From CAZBBB01 sp964490005 (GTDB lineage: Bacteria > Planctomycetota > B15-G4): a DNA stretch of 13,102 bases. The DNA lies in the NCBI GenBank assembly GCA_964490005.1, contig CAZBBB010000091.1:1-13102 (forward strand), written 5' to 3'. Shown in pieces: positions 1 to 6,819 of this stretch. Within the stretch, counting starts at the first letter, position 1, and each line of letters begins with the position of its first letter. The notes beneath the pieces were generated by a model. It had not been told where the DNA came from. It did no database searches and saw only the letters and a program-made list of their open reading frames with translations. The translations under genes were made by a program, and so were the position numbers.

Positions 1-2119
1 GCAAGCCCGCGACGAACTCCTCGACGCCCGCGGCCGAGACGTGCTGGTCCACGAGCGCGAGCGCGTGCGGCTGGCCGCGCAGGAAGCCCTCGTGCGCCGC
101 GCGCAGACCCGCCGACGCGTCGGCGGCGGTCTCGACCGTGCAGCCCAGCCGGCGCAGCCGCTCGGCGAGCAGCGCGCGGGCCTCCTCGTCGGGGTCGACG
201 AGCAGCAGGCGCTGGTTGGCCAGCTCCCAGCGCAGCTCGGTGGCGCGCCGCGGCGCCTCCTGCAGCGGCAGCTCGACTTCGCACCAGAAGGTCGAGCCCG
301 CGCCGGGCGCGCTCCGCACGCCGGTGGTGCCGCCCATGAGTTCGATGAACTGGCGCGAGATCGCCAGGCCCAGCCCGGTGCCCGTCGGGCGCTGCGGGCG
401 GCCGTCCTCGAGCTGCGCGAAGGGCTGGAACAGGCGCTGCGCGTCGTCGTCGCTGATGCCGATGCCCGTGTCGGCGACCTCGAAGCGCAGCCGCGCGCGT
501 CCGTCCCGCTCGCCGAGCGAGCGCAGGGCGAGGCGCACGCGTCCGGCGTCGGTGAACTTGATCGCGTTGCCGGCGTAGTTGATCAGCACCTGGCGCAGCC
601 GCCCCTCGTCGCCGCGCACGCGCGTCGGCAGCCCGGCCGGGATGTCGACGAGCAGGCGCAGATCCTTGGCGTGCGCGAGGCCCGAGACGATCTCGGCGAC
701 GTCCTCGAGCAGCAGGCCCGCGTCGAAGTCGACATGCGCGAGGGTCAGCTTCCCGACCTCGCCCTTCGACAGGTCGAGCACCTGGTTCACGGTCGCGAGC
801 AGCGTCTGCCCGGCCTGCCGGATGGTCTCGACGCTGTCGCTCTGCTCGGCGTCGAGCGCGGTCTCGGCCAGCAGTTCGGTCATGCCGACGATGGCGTTGA
901 GCGGCGTGCGCACCTCGTGGCTGAGGTGCGCGGCGAAGCGCGTCTTGGCGGCCGTCGCCTGCTCGGCCTCGTCGCGCGCCCGGGTGAGGGCCTCGTTGGC
1001 GGACTGCAGCGCCGCGGTGCGGGCGGCCACGCGCTCCTCGAGCGAGCGATTGAGGCGCTCGACCTCGGCGCGCGCCGCCGTCGAGCCGGCGATCGCGCTC
1101 CGCAGGGCCGTTTCGAGTTCGGACAGCTCGAGCGGGGCGTGATGCTGCTTGCGCCGCGGCGGAGGCAGGCGGTCGGCCTCGAAGGCGGAGACGACCTGCA
1201 TCAGGGAGCCGACCGGCGCGAGCACGTCGTGCTTCAGTCCGCGCCAGAGCAGCACGGTCATGAGCAGCACGAGCAGGAAGAACAGGCCGAAGATCCGGAG
1301 CTGGTCGGCGAGCAGGCCCGCGGTGGCCCAGGCGACGGGCATCGAGTACTCGACGCGTCCTTCGATGCAGGGCAGCTCCGCGCCCGCGGCGACGAGTTCG
1401 CCGCCGACCGGCGGGGCGCCGAAGCGCAGCTGCGTCTGGCCGCCGCGGCACTCGATCCGCGCCGAGGCCGGCCCCGTGGCGCGCGTCTCGGCCTCGATCG
1501 CGGGCTGCACGAAGCGCGCGAAGTCGATCAGCACGCTGGCGACGACGTCCTGCTCGGCCGCGACGGAGTCGGGCGGGGCGTGCCGCAGCAGCCGCGTGAG
1601 CCGCGCGACGCCGCGCGCATCGGAGTCGAGCACGATCACGTCCGCGACGCCCGCGCCGCGGGCCGCAGGATCCTGCGCGAGTTCCCACGAGATGCGGCGC
1701 GCGCTCGCCAGCGCCGGCGCGAACCAGCGCGCGTCGCGCGCCGGCGGCGGGAGCGGGCGCTCGCCCGACGGGTCGACGGCGCCGAGCGGGGTGCCGTCGA
1801 GCGCGTAGAACTCCAGCGCGAGGCATTCCGGGCGCCGCGCGAGCAGTTGCCGGGCTGCCAGGCGCGCCCGGGTCGTGATCGTCGCCCCTTCGTCCCGCGC
1901 GACCAGCGGAAAGTCGCTCAGCGCGTCGAGGTGCTCGTCGAGGGCGGCGACTTCGTCCTCGGCCGCTTCGGCCACGTGGTGCGCGGCGGCCTGCAGCCGC
2001 GTGCGCGTCTCGTCGAGCACCTCGGCCGAACGCGTCCACCAATGCACGAGCGACAGCGTGAGCAGCAGGGCGCACGCCGGCAGGCACAGCCGAAGCAGGA
2101 GACGAGCGGAGAGGCCCAT
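1..2119 (-). CDS. Hybrid sensor histidine kinase with C-terminal receiver domain (C-terminus beyond left edge)
   Basis: Inner-membrane two-component kinase; 706 residues are visible, reading leftward. Seen: an N-terminal membrane anchor (about residues 7-25), an extracytoplasmic region of about 240 residues, a second membrane helix (about 276-292), a HAMP-like linker and charged coiled coil (about 297-390), then the H-box SHEVRTP with phospho-accepting His401. The ATP-binding domain has its N-box with Asn518, G1 motif DTGIGI (Asp550) and G2 motif GTGLG (580-584). A receiver domain follows from about residue 637, with Asp642 in the acidic pocket and a probable phospho-acceptor Asp691; the rest lies outside the window. 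The second pocket acid is Pro (VDPDEE), so the receiver may be weak or degenerate. The sensor region resembles Cache-type domains only loosely, and the ligand is unknown. ATG at 2119 is chosen because it starts just before the anchor; no clear ribosome binding site is visible. The gene is divergent from the permease gene, so a regulatory link is possible but unproven. Confidence 0.93.
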   Translation of the reverse strand, partial: MGLSARLLLRLCLPACALLLTLSLVHWWTRSAEVLDETRTRLQAAAHHVAEAAEDEVAALDEHLDALSDFPLVARDEGATITTRARLAARQLLARRPECLALEFYALDGTPLGAVDPSGERPLPPPARDARWFAPALASARRISWELAQDPAARGAGVADVIVLDSDARGVARLTRLLRHAPPDSVAAEQDVVASVLIDFARFVQPAIEAETRATGPASARIECRGGQTQLRFGAPPVGGELVAAGAELPCIEGRVEYSMPVAWATAGLLADQLRIFGLFFLLVLLMTVLLWRGLKHDVLAPVGSLMQVVSAFEADRLPPPRRKQHHAPLELSELETALRSAIAGSTAARAEVERLNRSLEERVAARTAALQSANEALTRARDEAEQATAAKTRFAAHLSHEVRTPLNAIVGMTELLAETALDAEQSDSVETIRQAGQTLLATVNQVLDLSKGEVGKLTLAHVDFDAGLLLEDVAEIVSGLAHAKDLRLLVDIPAGLPTRVRGDEGRLRQVLINYAGNAIKFTDAGRVRLALRSLGERDGRARLRFEVADTGIGISDDDAQRLFQPFAQLEDGRPQRPTGTGLGLAISRQFIELMGGTTGVRSAPGAGSTFWCEVELPLQEAPRRATELRWELANQRLLLVDPDEEARALLAERLRRLGCTVETAADASAGLRAAHEGFLRGQPHALALVDQHVSAAGVEEFVAGL

Positions 2120-2231
2120 GCGGGGTCGGGGCGGAGCTGCGTTGCGGGGGAGGTTTCGGGCCGCGCGCCACCCGGCGGCTCGCAGCGACCGCTATCGGCC
2201 GGCTGCCGCATCGACCTTGCGCCCAATCGGC

Positions 2232-2247
2232 CGGACGGGCCCGTCCG
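2232..2247. promoter_or_regulatory. 16-bp perfect palindrome between divergent kinase and permease genes
   Basis: CGGACGGG followed directly by its reverse complement CCCGTCCG, in the 192-bp gap between the kinase start (2119) and the permease start (2312). It lies just upstream of the best promoter-like sequence for the permease, where an operator would sit. Palindromes are commoner in GC-rich DNA, so a regulator site is only an inference. The rest of the gap (2120-2231) shows nothing else I can name. Confidence 0.3.
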
Positions 2248-2253
2248 CGGTCC

Positions 2254-2283
2254 TTGGGGTCCGCGCCGGCCGCCGCGTAGACT
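2254..2283 (+). promoter_or_regulatory. Possible sigma70-like promoter for the permease gene
   Basis: TTGGGG at 2254-2259 and TAGACT at 2278-2283, separated by 18 bp. The -10 box matches consensus at 4 of 6 positions and the -35 at only 3 of 6. Transcription would start near 2290, giving a leader of about 20 bases that carries GGAG at 2302-2305, six bases before the GTG start. The position is good but the boxes are weak. Confidence 0.25.
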
Positions 2284-2311
2284 CGCGCGGCCCGCCCTCC
2301 CGGAGTCCCCC

Positions 2312-3898
2312 GTGCGCTGGATGGTCCGCGGCGACATCGACGGCTTCTTCGGCCTCGCGCTGGACAACCTGGTCCAGCTCATCCTGATCGACACGCTCTG
2401 CCGGCACGTGCTGGGCTTTCCCGACGCGCTGCTCTACGGACGGGTGCTGCCGGGCGTGGCCCTCTCGCTGCTCGTCGGCAACCTCTGGTACGCGCACGCC
2501 GCGCGCCGCCTGGCGCTCGCGACCGGGCGCGACGACGTCTGCGCGCTGCCCTACGGCATCAACACCGTCTCGCTGTTCGGGTTCGTGTTCCTGGTGATGC
2601 TGCCGGCGAAGATGGCGGCGCAGCTCGCGGGGCACCCCGAGCCCGCGCGCGTGGCCTGGCTCGCCGGCCTCGCCGCCACCGTCGGCAGCGGGCTGATCGA
2701 GCTGGGCGGCGCCTTCCTCGCCGAGCGTCTGCGCCGGGCCACGCCGCGCGCCGCGCTGCTCTCGACGCTGGCCGGCATCGCGCTGACCTTCATCTCGCTG
2801 GGTTTCCTGTTCCGCACCTACGCCAACCCGCTCGTCGGCCTCGCCACGCTCGCGATCGTGATGCTCACCTACTTCGGGCGCGTGCGCTTTCGCGGCGGAG
2901 TGCCCGGCGGGTTGGTCGCGGTGGCGCTCGGCACGCTGCTGGCGTGGACGGCCGGCCTTGCGCCGGTCGGCGAGGCGCCCGCGCTCGGCGCGCGCTGGTT
3001 GCCGCCGGTGCCGGTGATCGGCGAACTGCTCGAGTCGCTCTCGGGCGGCATGCTGCTCACCTATCTGTCGATCGTGATCCCGATGGGGCTCTTCAACCTC
3101 GTCGGCAGCCTGCAGAACATCGAGTCGGCCGAGGCGGCCGGCGACAGCTACGCCACGCGGCCCGCGCTCGTCGTGAACGGCCTCGGCACGCTCGTCGCGG
3201 CCTGCTTCGGGAGCTGCTTCCCGACCACGCTCTACATCGGCCATCCTGGCTGGAAGGCCATGGGCGCGCGCGCCGGCTACTCGATCCTGAACGGCGTGTT
3301 CATCGCGGCCGTCTGCCTGACGGGCACGCTCGCGCACATCGTGTGGGCCGTGCCGGTCGACGCGGGCATGGCGATCGTGCTGTGGATCGGCATGGTCATC
3401 ACGGCGCAGGCCTTCCAGGCCGTGCCGCGCGCGCACGCGCCGGCCGTCGTCATGGGCCTGCTGCCGGGCGTCGCGGCCTGGGGCGCGGTGCTGGTGAAGA
3501 ACGCGCTGCGCGCGGCGGGCATGGGGCCGGGCAGCGTCGGCCCGGCCGGCGGCGCGCCCTTCGAGCCCTCGCTCATCGACGCCTTCCTCGCGAGCGACAC
3601 CTGGATCCACGGCGCCTTCGCGCTCGAGCAGGGTTTCATCTTCACGTCGATGATCCTGGCGGCGGTCGTGGTCTACATCGTCGAGCGGCGCTTCGTCGTC
3701 GGCGCGCTGTGGTGCCTGGCCGCCGCCGCGCTCGCGAGCCTCGGGCTGATGCACGGCTACGCGTGGACGCCCGGCGACACCGTCATCGCGATGACGCCGA
3801 CGGCGCCGTGGGCCAACCCCTGGGCGCTGGGATATCTGGCCTTCGCCGCGGTGCTGCTGGTCGCGCGCCGCATCACCGTGGCGGGCGACAGCCACTGA
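2312..3898 (+). CDS. NCS2-family (AzgA/xanthine-uracil type) permease-like membrane protein
   Basis: Predicted 528-residue inner-membrane transporter built almost wholly of hydrophobic helices, probably 12-14. The family moves nucleobases such as xanthine, uracil, adenine or guanine, usually with protons. Seen: an N-terminal amphipathic stretch with GFFGLALDNL (11-20), a conserved-looking ALPYGINT loop (78-85), the central FNLVGSLQNIESAEA segment (261-275) where NCS2 proteins carry a substrate-binding acid, and the CFGSCFPTTLYIGHPG segment (298-313), which matches the position of the family's second substrate-binding half-helix. These fit NCS2 in outline, but the subfamily differs from characterised AzgA or UraA, so the substrate is open. 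GTG at 2312 is preferred because GGAG lies six bases upstream; ATG at 2321 is the alternative. The gene is divergent from the histidine kinase and convergent with the dehydrogenase gene, 24 bp away. No purine or pyrimidine genes are visible nearby. Confidence 0.88.
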   Translation: MRWMVRGDIDGFFGLALDNLVQLILIDTLCRHVLGFPDALLYGRVLPGVALSLLVGNLWYAHAARRLALATGRDDVCALPYGINTVSLFGFVFLVMLPAKMAAQLAGHPEPARVAWLAGLAATVGSGLIELGGAFLAERLRRATPRAALLSTLAGIALTFISLGFLFRTYANPLVGLATLAIVMLTYFGRVRFRGGVPGGLVAVALGTLLAWTAGLAPVGEAPALGARWLPPVPVIGELLESLSGGMLLTYLSIVIPMGLFNLVGSLQNIESAEAAGDSYATRPALVVNGLGTLVAACFGSCFPTTLYIGHPGWKAMGARAGYSILNGVFIAAVCLTGTLAHIVWAVPVDAGMAIVLWIGMVITAQAFQAVPRAHAPAVVMGLLPGVAAWGAVLVKNALRAAGMGPGSVGPAGGAPFEPSLIDAFLASDTWIHGAFALEQGFIFTSMILAAVVVYIVERRFVVGALWCLAAAALASLGLMHGYAWTPGDTVIAMTPTAPWANPWALGYLAFAAVLLVARRITVAGDSH

Positions 3899-3915
3899 GC
3901 CGCGCGACGCGCCTC

Positions 3916-3935
3916 GCCCGGCTCAGGCGCCGGGC
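3916..3935. terminator. GC-rich hairpin at the convergent gene ends
   Basis: GCCCGGC (3916-3922) and GCCGGGC (3929-3935) form a 7-bp stem with a 6-base loop between the stops of the convergent permease and dehydrogenase genes, including the dehydrogenase stop codon. There is no T-run on either strand, so it is not a classical intrinsic terminator. It might slow or terminate transcription from both sides. Confidence 0.3.
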
Positions 3936-4954
3936 AGGTGCTGCGCGATGCGGCTCACGACGACGTCGGTGAAGGCCCGCGTGCCGAGCTTGCCGCGCAG
4001 GTCGCCGGTGCACTGGCCGTCGCGGATGGCCGAGAGCAGCGCGAGGCGCAGCGCGTGCCCGAGGTCGTAGCGGTTGACGTGGTCGAGCAGCATGCCGAAG
4101 GCCAGCAGCATCGCGGTCGGGTTGCAGACGCCCTTGCCGGCGATGTCGGGCGCGGTGCCGCCGGCCGGGTCGAACATCGCGAGCGAGACGCGACGCTCGG
4201 CGTCGAAGGCGAAGTTGCCGCTGGCGCCCGTGCCCAGGCTGCCGACCAGGCCCGAGGCCATGTCGGAGAGGAAGTCGCCGTATTCGTTGAGCACGAGCAC
4301 GACCTGGTAGTCCTGCGGAGAGAGGATGATCTTGGCCAGCAACGCGTCGAAGAGTTCGCGGCGCAGCGGGATGTCGGCGAAGCCCTGGTGCACGTCGCCG
4401 ACGACCGACTCGAACAGGCCGTCGGTCACCTTCTGGATCGTGTGCTTGCTCGACGACGTCACGTGCAGGCCCTTGTTGCGGGCCAGGCGGAAGGCGAAGG
4501 CCGCCGCCTGGGCGCAGGGTTCGCGCTCGACGAGGCGCAGCGAGACGGCCGCGTCGCGCCCGACGCGCTGGCCCGGGTCGTCGTAGGTGCCGCCCGTCGC
4601 GACCCGCACGATGTGCAGGTTCACGTTCTCCTTGAAGTTGCTCGAGATGCCCGGGATCGAGATGGCCGGGCGGTAGATGACCGAGAAGCCCAGCCGCTTG
4701 CGCAGCAGCGCGTTCGGGCTGCGCGTCTTCGTCACCGTCGGGTACTTCAGCCCCAGCCGCAGCTGCTGCATGGCCTCCACGGCCTCGTCGATGGCCGCGT
4801 CGCCGCGTGCCTCGCGGGTCGCCAGCGACCAGTCGACCTGCCGGAAGCGGAACTCGGCCGGCAGGGCCGCCGCCACCTCGTGCACGGCCTGCTGCAACTC
4901 GGGGCCGATGCCGTCGCCTTCGAGCTCGGCGATCTCGATCACGGAAGGATTCAC
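3923..4954 (-). CDS. Isocitrate/isopropylmalate dehydrogenase family protein, IDH-like, probably NAD-dependent
   Basis: Cytosolic beta-decarboxylating dehydrogenase of 343 residues, the normal length for this fold. Seen: the N-terminal EGDGIGPE (12-19); an SxNxxLR-like substrate motif SPNALLR (79-85) with Arg95, as in isocitrate dehydrogenases; catalytic-type Lys170; and three aspartates at metal-binding spacing (Asp203, Asp227, Asp231). The cofactor segment is GTAPDIAGK (266-274). Asp270-Ile271 sit where E. coli NADP-IDH has Lys344-Tyr345, and Asp-Ile is the pattern of NAD-using enzymes. Odd points: the usual His before GTAP is Gly265, and the loop after the substrate motif (VATGGTYDDPGQ) lacks the standard NTE-type sequence. 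Isocitrate is the best guess; isopropylmalate, homoisocitrate or tartrate-like substrates are not excluded. The start is GTG 4954, with GGAG about 12 bases upstream; GTG 4942 is the alternative. It lies 80 bp downstream of the lipoprotein gene on the same strand. No leu or TCA neighbours are visible. Confidence 0.88.
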   Translation of the reverse strand: MNPSVIEIAELEGDGIGPELQQAVHEVAAALPAEFRFRQVDWSLATREARGDAAIDEAVEAMQQLRLGLKYPTVTKTRSPNALLRKRLGFSVIYRPAISIPGISSNFKENVNLHIVRVATGGTYDDPGQRVGRDAAVSLRLVEREPCAQAAAFAFRLARNKGLHVTSSSKHTIQKVTDGLFESVVGDVHQGFADIPLRRELFDALLAKIILSPQDYQVVLVLNEYGDFLSDMASGLVGSLGTGASGNFAFDAERRVSLAMFDPAGGTAPDIAGKGVCNPTAMLLAFGMLLDHVNRYDLGHALRLALLSAIRDGQCTGDLRGKLGTRAFTDVVVSRIAQHLPGA

Positions 4955-5008
4955 GGCGGGGGCGGGCTCCGGCGGGTCGCCGTCGCTGCGGGCGGCGACG
5001 AACCGGCC

Positions 5009-5038
5009 AGTGTACCGCGCCGCCCTGCGGCGCGTCAG
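5009..5038 (-). promoter_or_regulatory. Possible promoter for the dehydrogenase gene
   Basis: On the minus strand, CTGACG (5038-5033, 4 of 6 to TTGACA) and TACACT (5014-5009, 4 of 6 to TATAAT) are 18 bp apart, giving a leader of about 48 bases before GTG 4954. The -35 box overlaps the lipoprotein stop codon, and the spacer holds a strong hairpin. Both the match and the location are only moderately convincing. Confidence 0.25.
5016..5034 (-). terminator. 8-bp GC hairpin directly after the lipoprotein stop codon
   Basis: CGCGCCGC (5016-5023) and GCGGCGCG (5027-5034) are perfect complements with a 3-base loop, starting on the base next to the lipoprotein stop. The stem is very stable but is not followed by a T-run on the minus strand. 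It could partly terminate lipoprotein transcription, protect the 3' end of the message, or set the expression ratio of the two genes. Confidence 0.35.
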
Positions 5039-5505
5039 CCGTCGGCGCCCAGCCGCCGCGCGATCGCCGCGAGGATTTGTTGCGCCTGGTTGACCGCGTC
5101 GGCCGTCTCGAACATGCCGACGCGCACGAAGACGCGCGTCGCGTTCGGGCGCAGCGCCTCGACCTTGAGGTGCGTCTCGACCGGCAACGGGTCGAGGCCG
5201 AGAGGTTCGATCAACATCGGCCCGGGGTTGCTGACCACGATCTCGCCGCGCGAGGCGTCGCGCGGCAGGCCCACGGGCACGATGTGTCCCGTGTCGTGCA
5301 GCGCCTGCAGCGCGGCCGTCCAGACGTCGTCGGGGTGCGCGCGGTAGATCTGGCTCAGGCCGTTGCTGAAGTAGCTCGACGTCGCCACGGCGGCGCCCGT
5401 CCCGAGCGCGGCCAGGCAGCCGCCGAGCGGGAGCAGCGCAGGCAGCAGCAGCACGGCGAGCGGCATCGCTCGCCGACGCGACGGGGAGGCGCGGTCGTGC
5501 GGCAC
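5035..5505 (-). CDS. Small DUF3568-like outer-membrane or periplasmic lipoprotein
   Basis: 156 residues from GTG 5505, or 143 from ATG 5466. Seen from ATG 5466: a hydrophobic signal peptide (PLAVLLLPALLPLGG) ending in a lipobox LGGC, with the lipidated Cys at residue 17. A glycine/alanine-rich stretch and the SYFSNGLSQIYRAHPDDVWTAALQAL region follow, typical of DUF3568-type lipoproteins. The rest looks like one small alpha/beta domain with a C-terminal helix. The GTG start is preferred because it gives an arginine-rich n-region, which the ATG start lacks, and because GGAG lies about 10 bases upstream. The function of such proteins is not established; they are thought to be envelope proteins. 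The gene lies upstream of the dehydrogenase gene on the same strand, so co-transcription is possible, though a strong hairpin separates them. It is divergent from the SGNH gene. Family assignment is by pattern memory only. Confidence 0.8.
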   Translation of the reverse strand: MPHDRASPSRRRAMPLAVLLLPALLPLGGCLAALGTGAAVATSSYFSNGLSQIYRAHPDDVWTAALQALHDTGHIVPVGLPRDASRGEIVVSNPGPMLIEPLGLDPLPVETHLKVEALRPNATRVFVRVGMFETADAVNQAQQILAAIARRLGADG

Positions 5506-5537
5506 GGCGGCGCGTCTCCCGGCGGAGCCGGAGGGGA

Positions 5538-5560
5538 GACACGACATGCCTCGTGTTGTC
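5538..5560. promoter_or_regulatory. Imperfect inverted repeat between divergent lipoprotein and SGNH genes
   Basis: ACACGA (5539-5544) and TCGTGT (5551-5556) are perfect complements around CATGCC, and GAC/GTC at the outer ends partly extend the dyad. It sits in the 89-bp gap between two divergent starts, the expected place for a shared operator. No family can be assigned to it, and chance is not excluded. Confidence 0.3.
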
Positions 5561-5594
5561 GCGCCGGGGCGCAGCGGATTCAATCGGGATCGCC

Positions 5595-6812
5595 ATGACG
5601 TCTCCGTCATCCCCTCGGCCCGCCGGGTCCGCGCCTCCCGCGCCGGACGGACCGCGCCGCCGCCCCCGGCGCCGGCTGCAGCGGCTGGCGGGCCTGGCGC
5701 TCCTGGCGCTCGCGCTGTGCCTGGCGGCCGAGTTCGCCGTGCGCGCGGTGTGGGGGCCCCAGCCGCGCCTGCCGCGGCGCGTCGTCTCGGCGCCCTGGGG
5801 CCTGCGCTTCAACGAGCCCGGCGCGCGCTATCGCCACCGCACCGCCGACGGCGAATGGGAGTTCCGCATCAACGCGCAGGGCATGCGCGCCGACGTCGAC
5901 TACGCCTACGAGCGGCCCGCCGACCGGCGGCGCGTGATCAGCCTGGGCGACTCCTACACGGTCGGCTACGAGGCCGACGTCGAGCAGACCTTCTCCTCCG
6001 TGCTCGAACGCGAGTTGCGCGCGGCGGGTCTCGACGCCGAGGTGCTCAACTGCGGCATGTCGGGCAGCTCCAACGCCGAGGAACTCCTGTATCTCGAGCG
6101 CGAGCTGCTGAAGTACGAGCCCGACGCCGTGATCTGCACCTTCTACGGCAACGACCTGGCCGACAACGTGCGCACCGGGCTGTTCCGGATCGTCGACGGC
6201 GCGCTGCAGCCGTGGCACGAGACGTACGTGCCGGGCGGGTTCCTCGGCGACTTCCTCAACCGCAACGCGGTGTTCAACTTCCTGGCCGAACACAGCCACG
6301 CCTTCTCGTTCCTGAACCTCCGCGCGACGCTGGCCATCAAGCGCTGGATGGTCGAAGGCAACGCCGAGGCGGTCGTCGACGCCGGCACCCCGCCGCGGCC
6401 CGCCGACGCCGGGGAGCAGGCCGCGCTCGAAGAGCTGCTCGTCCGCGGCACGCCCGAGGAGCGCGCGCTGTGCGCGGCGATCTTCGAGCGCCTCTACGCG
6501 ACCTGCCGCGAGCGCGGCATCCCGCTCGTGATCCAGAGCATCCCGCGGCAGTTCATCGGACACGGCGAGCCGTTGTTCGAGCAGTTCCCGCTGGAGGAGT
6601 TCGACGTCGCGCGCCCGGGCCTGGCCTTCGTCTCGGGCAAGGAGCTGCTCGACCCCTTCGTGGACGACACCGAGCTGTACTACGCCGACCGCACCGGGCA
6701 CTGGACGCCCTTCAGCCACGAACGCTCGGGGCGGGCCCTCGCGCAGCGGCTGCTCGACGGCGGTCTGCTCGAGGAGGGCCGCCGCGCGCGCCTCGCGCGT
6801 CGGGTACGATGA
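5595..6812 (+). CDS. Membrane-anchored SGNH/GDSL-family hydrolase or acyltransferase
   Basis: 405 residues. SGNH enzymes cleave or transfer acyl groups on lipids or glycans using a Ser-His-Asp set. Seen: a proline- and arginine-rich cytoplasmic N-terminus, one membrane helix (about 31-50), then a presumably periplasmic domain. Block I is LGDSYTVG with catalytic Ser120, block II is the NCGMSG glycine (about 154), and block III is YGND with Asn186. The late DRTGHW motif (Asp365, His369) fits block V, with His375 as a less likely alternative. An insert of about 110 residues (roughly 195-305) lies between blocks III and V. ATG 5595 is chosen over the in-frame GTG 5553 because it starts just before the basic region; the ribosome site (GGGA) is weak. 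It lies 7 bp upstream of the radical SAM gene, so the two probably form one transcript. With sugar-nucleotide genes nearby, glycan acetylation or deacetylation is a reasonable guess, but the substrate is unknown. Confidence 0.87.
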   Translation: MTSPSSPRPAGSAPPAPDGPRRRPRRRLQRLAGLALLALALCLAAEFAVRAVWGPQPRLPRRVVSAPWGLRFNEPGARYRHRTADGEWEFRINAQGMRADVDYAYERPADRRRVISLGDSYTVGYEADVEQTFSSVLERELRAAGLDAEVLNCGMSGSSNAEELLYLERELLKYEPDAVICTFYGNDLADNVRTGLFRIVDGALQPWHETYVPGGFLGDFLNRNAVFNFLAEHSHAFSFLNLRATLAIKRWMVEGNAEAVVDAGTPPRPADAGEQAALEELLVRGTPEERALCAAIFERLYATCRERGIPLVIQSIPRQFIGHGEPLFEQFPLEEFDVARPGLAFVSGKELLDPFVDDTELYYADRTGHWTPFSHERSGRALAQRLLDGGLLEEGRRARLARRVR

Positions 6813-6819
6813 GCGCTTC

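Noticed and set aside
41..2311. Long plus-strand open frame running from base 41 into the permease (1285 residues in total)
   Set aside because: The first part is antisense to the histidine kinase, is Arg/Gly/Ala-rich without motifs, and is open only because stops are rare at this GC content. Only the part from 2312 is a real gene.
2192..3895. 567-residue minus-strand open frame opposite the permease
   Set aside because: It has low-complexity Arg/Asp/Gln composition and no motifs, and mirrors a clear membrane-protein gene on the other strand.
5556..5584. Promoter-like pair TTGTCG and TTCAAT with a 17-bp spacer before the SGNH gene
   Set aside because: The spacing is ideal, but transcription would begin only about four bases before ATG 5595, leaving no room for the ribosome site, and each box is only 4 of 6. 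Not strong enough to list.
4955..5812. Upstream extension of the dehydrogenase frame to about 5812 (629 residues)
   Set aside because: The extension covers the lipoprotein gene and the divergent gap, is Arg-rich, and has no domain. The family starts at the EGDGIG region just after GTG 4954.
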